Origin: Candidatus Microgenomates bacterium
GTDB taxonomy: Bacteria; Patescibacteriota; Microgenomatia; JAADGY01
Reading direction: 5' to 3'
Assembly: GCA_015486555.1 (NCBI GenBank)
Contig: WFRL01000067.1
Span: forward strand, 1-22,508
Length of the DNA: 22,508 bases
Position 1 is the first letter of the stretch. Every line of letters begins with the position of its first letter. The translations under genes were made by a program, and so were the position numbers. Shown here piece after piece: positions 14,341 through 22,507 of this stretch. Below the pieces are notes generated by a model that searched no databases, was not told the origin of the DNA, and saw nothing but the letters and a program-made list of their open reading frames with translations.

Positions 14341-14937
14341 ATGAAAAAAATACTCACTATTATTTACATCATCGGTTTTCTTTATCTTCTTCTACCTACC
14401 CCCGAAATTAATCCTCAGGTTATTGGCTACCGATCTTTAGAGCCAGGAGACACTGGTCAAGTCCCTAATATTATTGCCGCTTACTATACCAATCAATCTA
14501 GAAAAGAGATAATAAACTCTATTCAAAGGCAATTTAAAAAAAGCTGTATTAACTTCCCTTATCACTTTTGCCTCACTTTACCTACTTACCAACTAATCCA
14601 TCCTCCTGAATACGCTAAAAAGGTAATTCGTCAGACCCATCATTCTTGGCATTTTGTCGAATTAATCCATTGGCAACGTGAGTCTCTTTTTATCTCATTT
14701 TGGGAACCAGCTTTAAGAAACAAAAGTCTCCATCTCCAAGGACGTAATTTTATCTTGGTTCATCATCAACCTTGGCAAAAAAAAGTTACCTTCTATTACC
14801 AACCAAGTAGCTGGCTATGGAGGGAAATTATCTGGACGCTGGAAGCTGTTGCTCTTTGGTGGTTAACTAAACTTTTAAAAGACCTTTATCAAAAAGGACA
14901 GAAATTAAAATTTGAACTTCTAGCTCATGGACAATAA
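14341..14937 (+). CDS. Hypothetical membrane-anchored protein
   Basis: 198 residues, not assigned to a named family. Residues 4-18 are a hydrophobic export signal or anchor. The middle region (about 20-155) is polar to mixed, likely outside the membrane, with two Cys (C69, C77) eight residues apart that could form a disulphide, the segment LIHPPEYAKKVI (85-96) and many aromatic and His residues. A second hydrophobic segment (about 159-178) precedes a short basic tail. The gene starts two bases after the acetyltransferase stop and overlaps the ligase-like gene by 11 bases, so it may be made with, and work with, that protein. A partner or exosortase-like accessory role is possible but nothing in the sequence proves it. 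Confidence 0.7.
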   Translation: MKKILTIIYIIGFLYLLLPTPEINPQVIGYRSLEPGDTGQVPNIIAAYYTNQSRKEIINSIQRQFKKSCINFPYHFCLTLPTYQLIHPPEYAKKVIRQTHHSWHFVELIHWQRESLFISFWEPALRNKSLHLQGRNFILVHHQPWQKKVTFYYQPSSWLWREIIWTLEAVALWWLTKLLKDLYQKGQKLKFELLAHGQ

Positions 14938-16465
14938 ATGGAAAAAATTCTATTCTCTTTGGTTGGTTTTTATTTTACTTTTTATTCCCCTTTATCCCAA
15001 ACTTCCCCTCTTTAGCTTACCAGCTACTTATGTAGCTATCCGCCTAGAAGACTTTATTATTCTTTTAACCTCAATTTTTACTCTTATTTTCTGGCTAACT
15101 CGAAACCAATTACCACCACTCTTAAAGAAACTTGCTCCTCCCCTTTTACTTTTTATCTTTATTGGCTTTATCAGTTTATTTAACTTTACTTTTATTTATC
15201 ACATTGGTTTCCCTCATTTAGCTTTTCTTCATTGGTTAAGAAGAATTGAATACTTAGTCCCTCTTCTAGCTTTTTTGACTTTACCCCTTTCGCTAGAAAA
15301 AATCGATACTTATTTCCTTACCATTCTTACCACCACCTTCTTGGTTGACATCTACGCTTTAGGACAAAAATATCTTAGTTGGCCAGTTATTTCTACCATG
15401 AATCGAGAGTTTTCTAAAGGTAAGCTACTCAAACTAACTTGGTTAGCCCGGGTTAACTCAACCTTCGCTGGGCATTACGATCTGGCTATTTTTCTAGTAA
15501 TCACTCTCAATTTAAGTTTAGGATTCTACCTTTACCAGCAAAAAATGACTAAAATTAAGAAAACTCTCTTCTGGTTTTGGTGGTTAGTAACCTTTGATGT
15601 TTTAATTCTTACCGCTTCCAGGGTATCCATAGTGGCTTTCTATCTCACCTTCCCCTTAATCCTAATTAGCCAAAGAAGGTGGAAACTATTAAATATACTC
15701 TTTCTAATTAGCCTTATTCTTACCTTTCAATCTAACAACCTCAACCAACGCTTTTATAGCTTGCTCCCCCCAACCATTCAAAACAAATTGGTTCTCCTAG
15801 AAGTAAAGACTAATCAAACTAAAGAAAAACTTCTCTCCTTCCATCTAGATTTGAAGAAACAAAGAAAGAGAATAAGCTTAAGCATTAAGGAAATAACCCC
15901 AACACCATCTTTAGTACCTTCCTCTCCTCCTTCTTCTTCTTCCCCTTCACTGGTCAACCTCCAACCCAAAATTCCATCTTCTTCACCTCAGATAATGCCT
16001 TCTTTACCAGCTACAACCTCAGCTCTAGCAACCTCAGCTGCTTCTATTTCACCTTTTCCAACTCCTGAACCAGTGGCGGCAGCAGCTGTTCGCTCTTCCC
16101 AAATTCGTTTCCAAGCAGAATGGCCAAGAGCTTGGAAAGCCTTTCTTAAAAATCCCCTCTTTGGTACCGGTTACTCTTCCCTAGGACTCTCTACAGACAA
16201 TGACTACTTGAGAATGCTAGGAGAAACAGGCTTAGGGGGTATCCTCGCTTTTTTTATCCTCTGGCTAAACATTACTTTCCTTTTCGTTAATCTTTTAAGG
16301 GAAAAAACTTTTATTTTAACTTTAGGCTACCTAGCCGCTCTTTTGAGCCTTTTCCTCAGCGCTATCTTTATCGACGCCTTCGAGTCTTCAAAAATAGCCT
16401 ACTATATCTGGAGCTTAACGGGGTTGTTTCTTAATTTTAACTACACTAAGGAGAGAAAAAAATGA
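14927..16465 (+). CDS. O-antigen ligase/polymerase-like membrane protein (Wzy_C type)
   Basis: 512-residue polytopic protein. The LTASRVSIVAF segment (228-238) and the late FGTGYSSLGLSTDNDYL ... GETGLGG region (412-438) mark the O-antigen ligase family, which joins or polymerises lipid-linked glycans outside the cytoplasmic membrane. In the usual family motif a catalytic His precedes the N-x-Y/L; here it reads TDNDYL (423-428), with Asp in that place. The large external loop carries a low-complexity Ser/Pro/Ala/Thr segment at about 324-388 (for example SSPPSSSSPS), likely a flexible linker. H183 in AGHYDLA is another His that could matter. It overlaps the upstream hypothetical gene by 11 bases and the next gene by 4. 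Whether it is a ligase or a polymerase is undecided. Confidence 0.78.
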   Translation: MDNKWKKFYSLWLVFILLFIPLYPKLPLFSLPATYVAIRLEDFIILLTSIFTLIFWLTRNQLPPLLKKLAPPLLLFIFIGFISLFNFTFIYHIGFPHLAFLHWLRRIEYLVPLLAFLTLPLSLEKIDTYFLTILTTTFLVDIYALGQKYLSWPVISTMNREFSKGKLLKLTWLARVNSTFAGHYDLAIFLVITLNLSLGFYLYQQKMTKIKKTLFWFWWLVTFDVLILTASRVSIVAFYLTFPLILISQRRWKLLNILFLISLILTFQSNNLNQRFYSLLPPTIQNKLVLLEVKTNQTKEKLLSFHLDLKKQRKRISLSIKEITPTPSLVPSSPPSSSSPSLVNLQPKIPSSSPQIMPSLPATTSALATSAASISPFPTPEPVAAAAVRSSQIRFQAEWPRAWKAFLKNPLFGTGYSSLGLSTDNDYLRMLGETGLGGILAFFILWLNITFLFVNLLREKTFILTLGYLAALLSLFLSAIFIDAFESSKIAYYIWSLTGLFLNFNYTKERKK

Positions 16466-17667
16466 AAATTTTAATGATTACCCCTTATTTACCTTATCCT
16501 CTCTATTCAGGTGGCCAAATAAGAACTTTCAATCTTCTCAAACAGTTAAGTAAAAAGCACCAAATAACCTTAATTTCTTTTATTAGAAAAGATGAAGAAA
16601 GAACTTATCTTCCTCTTTTGGATAAATTTACTGAAAAGATAATTACTATAAAAAGACGGCGGGCTTGGAATCTTATCAACATTCTCTTAGCCGGTTTCAG
16701 TAACTATCCTTTTCTAGTCAGCATTTATTATTCTCCTCACTTAAAAAGAACCATTAAAAAGCTTTTGGAAGAAGATAAATATGATCTTATCCATGCCGAG
16801 ACATTTTATGTTTTACCTAATATTCCTCAAACATCAACACCAATTCTTCTGGTTGAACAAACTATTGAGTTTTTGGTCTACCACCGTTATAGCCAAAGAA
16901 CATCTTTATTTTTTCTCAAGCCTCTTCTTTATCTTGATGTAAGTAAAATTACTTCATGGGAAAAACACTACTGGAAGAAGGTTGATAAATTAGCAACGGT
17001 TTCCGCCAAAGACAAAGAATATATCCAAAAAAGCATCAATAGAAAGGATATTCAAGTTGTCCCTAACGGGGTAGACTTTGATTCCTTTCAAAAAGTATAT
17101 GAAGGGAATATTAAAAGAAAAAAGGGAAAAAATATACTTTTTGTTGGCAACTTTACATGGTTACCCAATAGGGAAGGCGTCTATATATTAACTAAGGAAA
17201 TCTGGCCGATAATCCACCGACGCCTTCCTTCTGCTAAACTGTTTATCATCGGTCGAAATCCTACCTACAATATTATCCGCCTCAATAATCCCCAACTGAA
17301 GATTAAGGTGTTAGGAGAAATTAACGATATTCGTCAAGCTTTTTCTTCAGCCGATCTATCTTTACTACCTATCAAAAACGGGCGGGGCACTAAGTATAAA
17401 GTTTTAGAATCCATTGCTGCCGGCGTTCCGGTAGTAGGAACTCCCTTAGCTGTTGAAGGCTTAAATCTCACTCCCGGAAAAGAAGTTCTAGTTGGTCAAA
17501 CAAGCCAAGAACTAGCTAGTTATGCTTACCAATTACTTCAAAACCCTCAATTAGGAAAACAAATAAGCCAAGCTGCCTTGGTAAAGTTAAGAAAGCAATT
17601 CTCCTGGACAAAAGTAGCTAAACAACTGGAAAGTATTTACTTTAGCATTTCTAAGAGGAGAAAATGA
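16462..17667 (+). CDS. GT4 family glycosyltransferase, TIGR03087-like branch
   Basis: 401 residues. The N-terminus has MITPYLPYPLYSGGQIRTFN (5-24), typical of the acceptor domain in the EPS sugar-transferase branch related to TIGR03087. The donor domain begins with VPNGVDFDSF and ILFVGNFTWLPNREGV (225-240) and ends in the catalytic region LPIKNGRGTKYKVLESIAAG (302-321), in which K311 and E316 take the place of the EGFG-type motif, normal for this branch. It acts on cytoplasmic lipid-linked sugars. AAGGAG (16448-16453), eight bases before the ATG, gives a good ribosome site. The ATG overlaps the previous stop as ATGA. Confidence 0.85.
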   Translation: MKILMITPYLPYPLYSGGQIRTFNLLKQLSKKHQITLISFIRKDEERTYLPLLDKFTEKIITIKRRRAWNLINILLAGFSNYPFLVSIYYSPHLKRTIKKLLEEDKYDLIHAETFYVLPNIPQTSTPILLVEQTIEFLVYHRYSQRTSLFFLKPLLYLDVSKITSWEKHYWKKVDKLATVSAKDKEYIQKSINRKDIQVVPNGVDFDSFQKVYEGNIKRKKGKNILFVGNFTWLPNREGVYILTKEIWPIIHRRLPSAKLFIIGRNPTYNIIRLNNPQLKIKVLGEINDIRQAFSSADLSLLPIKNGRGTKYKVLESIAAGVPVVGTPLAVEGLNLTPGKEVLVGQTSQELASYAYQLLQNPQLGKQISQAALVKLRKQFSWTKVAKQLESIYFSISKRRK

Positions 17668-18539
17668 ATCAAACTAAACCTCTCTTAGAAATCATTATCC
17701 TTAACTACAACACTACTGACCTAATCTATAATTTAATCAGCTCTCTCATTAAAGATATGCCCCAAGAGTGGCGGATTACGGTTGTAGACAACAACTCTCT
17801 CCCCCAAGAAAAAAGGGTATTAAAAACCAAACTTCGACTATTCCCTATCAATTTTCTCTTTAATAAGCAGAACTTAGGCTTCGCCAAAGCTAATAATCTA
17901 GCCCTTCGGAAAAGTCAGGCACAATATGTCCTCCTTTTAAACAGCGATATTCAAACAACCGTTTCCACTATTAAGACCCTTTTGGATTTCATTCAAAAGG
18001 AGAAAAGGATTGGCGCTCTTTCTCCTCAACTACTTCTCCCTTCCGGCCAACTCGATTGGGCCTGCCATCGTGGCTTTCCTACTCCTTGGAATTCGTTAAC
18101 CTATTTCCTAAAATTAGAAGAGTTATTTCCCTCTTTACCTTGCTTATCAGGCTATCATCAAAAATACAAAAATCTCAACCGACCCCACCAGGTAGACTCT
18201 ATCAGTGGGGCTTATTTTCTCAGCCCCCACTCAGCTTTAAAGGAGGTGGGTTATTTCGACGAGGACTACTTTATGTATGGTGAGGATCTGGATTTATGTT
18301 ACCGATTGCGGCAAAGAGGGTATCAAATATGGTACTTCCCTTTAGTTAAGGCCACTCACCTTAAACATCGCGCAGGAATAAAGAGCAGTTTTACCTCTAC
18401 TAATCAGAAGATCCGCCATCATTTTTATCAAGCGATGAATATCTTTTACAATAAACATTATGCTAAATCTCAACCCGCACTTATCAATTCCTTAGTTAGA
18501 TCTGGTATTAAACTTCTAGAAAAAACAAAGTTCAAATGA
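17664..18539 (+). CDS. GT2 glycosyltransferase, rhamnosyltransferase (WbbL)-like
   Basis: 291 residues. EIIILNYNTTDL (9-20) and VVDNNS (40-45) open the nucleotide-binding fold; NKQNLGFAKANN (67-78) and LLLNSD (90-95, the DXD place as NSD) follow; DSISGAYFLS and YFMYGEDLDLCYRLRQRGY (202-220) complete the inverting GT2 set, with D208 or E207 as catalytic base. These features match WbbL-type dTDP-rhamnose transferases, but no rhamnose-synthesis gene lies in the window, so the sugar is open. Its ATG overlaps the previous stop (ATGA) and follows GAGGAG by three bases. Cytoplasmic side of the membrane. Confidence 0.87.
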   Translation: MNQTKPLLEIIILNYNTTDLIYNLISSLIKDMPQEWRITVVDNNSLPQEKRVLKTKLRLFPINFLFNKQNLGFAKANNLALRKSQAQYVLLLNSDIQTTVSTIKTLLDFIQKEKRIGALSPQLLLPSGQLDWACHRGFPTPWNSLTYFLKLEELFPSLPCLSGYHQKYKNLNRPHQVDSISGAYFLSPHSALKEVGYFDEDYFMYGEDLDLCYRLRQRGYQIWYFPLVKATHLKHRAGIKSSFTSTNQKIRHHFYQAMNIFYNKHYAKSQPALINSLVRSGIKLLEKTKFK

Positions 18540-19612
18540 AACCAATAATTCTCATAGATGCTCGTTTTTGGTCAGCTGTTAATGGTGGTTTGTCTAAATA
18601 CACTCGAGGTTTGATTTATAATCTGGCCAAACTAAAAAATTCTCCCTTCAGGTATATTATTCTCACCTATAAGGAACACCCCTCTTTGGCTAATAATTTT
18701 CAAGTTATCCCCACCCATATCCCCCATTACTCTTTTTCTGAACAAGCCTTATTTTTCTTAATAAAAAGATATCGGCCAGCCTTAGTTCATTATCTCCATT
18801 TCAACCATCCTTTGCTCACTCCTTCCCCCTTTATTGTCACCCTCCATGATCTCATTAAAAACCACTTTCCTCAACCTAAAGATACCAGCCATAACTTCTT
18901 AATGTATAAGGTCAAACGCTGGGGTTACACTCTTACTCTCAAAAACGCTTTATATTATTCTCAAAGAATAATCACACCTACTCAGGCAGTTAAAAATCAA
19001 ATAACTTCTTCCTATCCGATACCGAGGGAAAAGATAATTCCTATCTATGAAGGAGTTTTTTTCAAAACTCAAGAGATAAATCCTCTTCCCATAAAATTAC
19101 CTTCTAAATATCTTCTTTACGTTGGCAGTTTTTACCAACATAAAAATATAGGTTTCTTAATCAAAAATATTAACCTTATCCATCAATTAAATTTAAATTT
19201 GGTGATGGTGACTCCAAAAAGGATTAATCTCAACTGGAAGGAAATCTTAAGAGAAAAGAGAATACTGTTCTTTTCTCAGCTCAAGGAATCTCAACTTAGA
19301 TACCTCTATAAGAACTGCTATGCTTTTATTTCTCCTTCCCTTATGGAAGGCTTTGGCTTACCGGTAGCAGAAGCTTTTTCTTTTAATAAACCTGCTCTTC
19401 TTTCTAATATTCCTGCCTTTCGGGAGATTACCCACCAAAGGATGCTTTATTTTTCCCCCAATTCTAGTCAGGATCTGGAAAATAAACTTCAAGACTTAAT
19501 TCAAAACTACTCCTTTTATGAAAAAATGAGTGAAAACCTAAAAAATTATTTTGATTTTCACACCACAGCTATGAAAACTCATCAACTTTATCGAGAAATT
19601 GTTAATATTTAA
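18536..19612 (+). CDS. GT4 family glycosyltransferase
   Basis: 358-residue GT-B enzyme. The start IILIDARFWSAVNGGLSKYT (4-23) has the GGLSKY loop common in mannosyltransferase B-like enzymes; TLHDLIKNHFP (102-112) follows. The donor domain contains LYVGSFYQHKNIGFLIKNI (194-212) and PSLMEGFGLPVAEAF (267-281) with E271 and E279 of EX7E. The gene overlaps its upstream neighbour as ATGA and is three bases from the next one. Likely a GDP-mannose-using cytoplasmic transferase given the ManC gene downstream; this is inference. Confidence 0.86.
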   Translation: MKPIILIDARFWSAVNGGLSKYTRGLIYNLAKLKNSPFRYIILTYKEHPSLANNFQVIPTHIPHYSFSEQALFFLIKRYRPALVHYLHFNHPLLTPSPFIVTLHDLIKNHFPQPKDTSHNFLMYKVKRWGYTLTLKNALYYSQRIITPTQAVKNQITSSYPIPREKIIPIYEGVFFKTQEINPLPIKLPSKYLLYVGSFYQHKNIGFLIKNINLIHQLNLNLVMVTPKRINLNWKEILREKRILFFSQLKESQLRYLYKNCYAFISPSLMEGFGLPVAEAFSFNKPALLSNIPAFREITHQRMLYFSPNSSQDLENKLQDLIQNYSFYEKMSENLKNYFDFHTTAMKTHQLYREIVNI

Positions 19613-19615
19613 CCT

Positions 19616-20767
19616 ATGAATTTTCAGTATAATAAACTTCGTTTAGCTTTGGTCTATGATCAACTCACAAAATGGGGCGGGGCTGAACAATTAATTAATA
19701 ATCTTATTCCTTTGCTACCTCCTCAAACTGTTATCTTTACTCCCAAACTCAAAAATAAAAGAAGAATTATTTTTAACTCCAAAGAGATAGAAACCTCTTT
19801 TCTTTCCTCTTTCCCTTTTAAGTTCTTACCTTATCAACTTCACCTTAATCTCAGTCAGCTAGTTATTGAAAATTTTAATTTTAACAACTTTGATTTAGTT
19901 TTATCTCTAGGAAATACTTTAGCCAAAGGAGTAATTACTAACAGCAAAACAAGGCACCTCCACTATGCTTTCACCACTAATCGCTTTCTTTGGCAGGATT
20001 ATCAACTTTTTAAGAAACACCTTCCTTTTTATCTTCGTCCTCTTTTCAGCAGATGGGCATCCAATTACCGTTTTTGGGATTACCTAGCCAGCCAACGAGC
20101 TGATAAAATAATTACTCTTTCCTCATACAGTCAGCAACTAATCAAAAAATACTACCACCGACCAGCAGAAGTAGTTTATCCTCCCTTTAGCCTTAATTAT
20201 TGGCTTACTCTCCCTTCTCACAAGATTAAGATTCCCTATCAAAAATTCTTCCTTTTAGTTGGCCGTTTAGTTCCTCAAAAAAGAATAGAAATAGCTATTC
20301 GAGCAGCTATTTCCACCCAAACCAACCTCATTATAGTCGGTAAGGGATGGCTAAAGAGACATTTAGAAACTTTAAGTACTAACCATCCAAATATTCTTTT
20401 CCTAACAGATATCACTTTTAACCAACTAAAGTACCTTTATCAGAAAAGCCAGGCTTTAATTGCTCCTCAAGAGGAAGACTTTGGCTTCATTTTCTTAGAA
20501 GCCGCAGCCTTTTATACCCCCATCCTTAGCTATTTCCAAGGAGGCCAAAGAGATATTTTAAACTCCTATCCTCAAACTTACTTTTTTTCTTCTTTAACAC
20601 AATTAATTAGTCTTTTAAATAAGTTTTCTTCTTCCTCTCGCTTAATTAATCAATGGCCAGAAAAGAGTAAAATGGAAAGGTTTTATCTCCCTTTTCAAAA
20701 GGAGACATTTCAGGTTAAACTTAAAGAGATTATTACTCAATTATTTAAAGAAAGGTCAGAAAGATGA
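19616..20767 (+). CDS. GT4 mannosyltransferase-like (WbaZ-type)
   Basis: 383 residues. RLALVYDQLTKWGGAEQLI (9-27) with the GGAE loop, then TRHLHYAFTTNRFLWQDY (112-129), a position where WbaZ-type enzymes carry a Tyr/His-Thr-Arg-Trp pattern. The donor domain has LLVGRLVPQKRIEIAIRA (213-230) and PQEEDFGFIFLEAAAF (284-299) holding both EX7E glutamates (E287, E295). WbaZ relatives are O-antigen mannosyltransferases, in keeping with the adjacent GDP-mannose pyrophosphorylase. No Shine-Dalgarno is seen; an extended -10-like TGT-TAATAT (19600-19608) lies seven bases before the ATG, a possible weak internal leaderless promoter. Confidence 0.84.
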   Translation: MNFQYNKLRLALVYDQLTKWGGAEQLINNLIPLLPPQTVIFTPKLKNKRRIIFNSKEIETSFLSSFPFKFLPYQLHLNLSQLVIENFNFNNFDLVLSLGNTLAKGVITNSKTRHLHYAFTTNRFLWQDYQLFKKHLPFYLRPLFSRWASNYRFWDYLASQRADKIITLSSYSQQLIKKYYHRPAEVVYPPFSLNYWLTLPSHKIKIPYQKFFLLVGRLVPQKRIEIAIRAAISTQTNLIIVGKGWLKRHLETLSTNHPNILFLTDITFNQLKYLYQKSQALIAPQEEDFGFIFLEAAAFYTPILSYFQGGQRDILNSYPQTYFFSSLTQLISLLNKFSSSSRLINQWPEKSKMERFYLPFQKETFQVKLKEIITQLFKERSER

Positions 20768-21855
20768 AAGCAATAATTTTTGCTGGAGGAATTGGAACTC
20801 GTTTATGGCCCCTCTCTCGTCAAAATACTCCTAAACAATTTGAGAAAATTATTAACAATAAATCCACTCTTCAGTTAGCTGTTGATAGACTTCGACCAGA
20901 ATTTGACTGGAAAGATATTTATATCTCCACTGGCCAAAAATATTTTCAAATAGTTAAAAAACAACTACCTCAGCTTCCCTCAACTAATTTTATTTTAGAG
21001 CCAGAAACACGCGATGTAGCCCCGGCCATTGGGCTAGCTATGATTCATTTGAGAAAACATCATCATCAAGATGAACCAGTGGCTATTTTATGGAGCGATC
21101 ACCTCTTGGAGAAAGTAACTAACTTTAAAACTGCCATTAAGTTTGCTGGAGAGTACATTAAAAAGAATGATGATAAGTTCGTTTTTATCGGTCAGACACC
21201 CCGTTTCGCTTCTGAAAATCTAGGTTGGATTGAAATAGACCACCAGATAGAAAAGAAAGGGCAACTTGAACTTTACCAATTCAAATCTTGGCACTATCAT
21301 CCCCCAAAGAACCTAGCCGAAAAATATTTTACTGATGATCATCATGTTTGGAATGTTGGCTATTTTGTGGTCAAACCTCGTTTAGTCCTAAATTACTACC
21401 AAAAATTAGCTCCAACTTTCTATTCCCATTTAACTGAAATAGAAAAAAACATCGGTCAGGAAAACTACTGGAAAACTCTTCAAGACCACTATCATCAACT
21501 GGAAAAAACTTCTTTTGATAGCTTAATTTTAGAAAGAGTAGAACCAGAGAAGGGGGTAGTTATAAAGGTGGAACTAGGTTGGACAGATATTGGAACTTGG
21601 GACTCCTTATGGGAAGTTCTAAAAAAGGATTCCAAACAAAACCTCAAAAGGGGAAAGATTATTACCTTCAGGGTTAAAGATAGTCTACTTTATAACTACG
21701 AAAAAAATAAACTGGTGGTAGCTGTTGGTCTAGGGAAAATGGTCATAGTTAATACTGATGATGTTATTCTAGTCTGTCCCCAAGATTCAGCCCCTCAAGT
21801 AAAGAAGGTGGTTAAAGAACTTCAAAAAGAAAAAAAATATGTTAAGTATACCTGA
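20764..21855 (+). CDS. manC: Mannose-1-phosphate guanylyltransferase
   Basis: 363 residues, the short form lacking the C-terminal isomerase domain of long ManC/AlgA proteins. It makes GDP-mannose from GTP and mannose 1-phosphate in the cytoplasm. The N-terminal signature is FAGGIGTRLWPLSRQNTPKQ (6-25); ILEPETRDVAPAIG (77-90), the ADH-like metal site WSDHL (110-114), VWNVGYFVVKP (195-205) and LGWTDIGTWDSLWE (271-284) follow in the right order. Ser replaces the usual Ala in ADH. AAAGG (20751-20755) lies eight bases before the ATG, which overlaps the previous stop as ATGA. It supplies the likely donor for several GT4 enzymes here. No phosphomannomutase is encoded in the window. Confidence 0.92.
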   Translation: MKAIIFAGGIGTRLWPLSRQNTPKQFEKIINNKSTLQLAVDRLRPEFDWKDIYISTGQKYFQIVKKQLPQLPSTNFILEPETRDVAPAIGLAMIHLRKHHHQDEPVAILWSDHLLEKVTNFKTAIKFAGEYIKKNDDKFVFIGQTPRFASENLGWIEIDHQIEKKGQLELYQFKSWHYHPPKNLAEKYFTDDHHVWNVGYFVVKPRLVLNYYQKLAPTFYSHLTEIEKNIGQENYWKTLQDHYHQLEKTSFDSLILERVEPEKGVVIKVELGWTDIGTWDSLWEVLKKDSKQNLKRGKIITFRVKDSLLYNYEKNKLVVAVGLGKMVIVNTDDVILVCPQDSAPQVKKVVKELQKEKKYVKYT

Positions 21856-22507
21856 AGATACCACTTTTAATCAGCTGCCTAAATTTTCTAAAGGTTACCT
21901 TATAAGTAAGCGATTCATTGATGTGGTTGGCAGTTTGTTTTTGTTAATTTTATTTTGGCCTGTTTGGATTATTATCCCCATATTAATTAAAGCAAAGTCG
22001 AAAGGCCCTATTTTCTATAAACAAAAACGGGTTGGCTTGAGAGGTAAACCATTTACTATTCTTAAATTCAGGTCAATGGTGGCTAATGCTGATGAAATTA
22101 TTAAAAACGACCCTAAATTATGGAGAAAATTTCAAGAATCAGATTGGAAGCTTGAAGATGATCCACGGGTAACTTCAGTGGGCCGTTGGTTACGTCGATT
22201 AACATTAGATGAACTCCCCCAACTCATAAACGTTTTACGAGGAGAAATGTCGCTTGTCGGTCCACGGGCTTATCGATTTGAAGAAATAAAGTACCAAGAA
22301 AAGAAACATTCTGAAGCAGCTAGATTAATCAAAATTGCTTTAGAAATAAAGCCAGGAATAACCGGACCATGGCAAACCTCTGGGCGAAATGATGTTCCTT
22401 TTATTGAAAGGGTAAAGTTAGATGCCTACTATGCTTTGAAACACTCAATAATTGATGATATCATTATTATATTAAAAACCCCATTAGCAATGATATCAAG
22501 GTGGTAA
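21839..22507 (+). CDS. Polyprenol-phosphate phosphoglycosyl transferase (bacterial sugar transferase)
   Basis: 222 residues, complete to a TAA at 22505-22507. One hydrophobic re-entrant segment (about 28-50) precedes the catalytic domain, as in small monotopic enzymes such as PglC and the C-terminal half of WbaP/WcaJ. YKQKRVGLRGKPFTILKFRS (60-79) is the typical early motif; LTLDELPQLINVL (121-133) holds the catalytic Asp-Glu pair (D124, E125); SLVGPRAY (138-145) matches SLVGPRP except for Ala after Arg. It moves a phospho-sugar from a nucleotide sugar to polyprenol phosphate, the first step of glycan assembly. It overlaps manC by 17 bases and the ATG lacks a clear Shine-Dalgarno. Which sugar it uses cannot be told. 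Confidence 0.9.
   Translation: MLSIPEDTTFNQLPKFSKGYLISKRFIDVVGSLFLLILFWPVWIIIPILIKAKSKGPIFYKQKRVGLRGKPFTILKFRSMVANADEIIKNDPKLWRKFQESDWKLEDDPRVTSVGRWLRRLTLDELPQLINVLRGEMSLVGPRAYRFEEIKYQEKKHSEAARLIKIALEIKPGITGPWQTSGRNDVPFIERVKLDAYYALKHSIIDDIIIILKTPLAMISRW

Noticed and set aside
2361..20767. TGA recoded to glycine, as in some Patescibacteria
   Set aside because: TGA ends at least six genes at ATGA overlaps with the next start, and each protein ends sensibly there.
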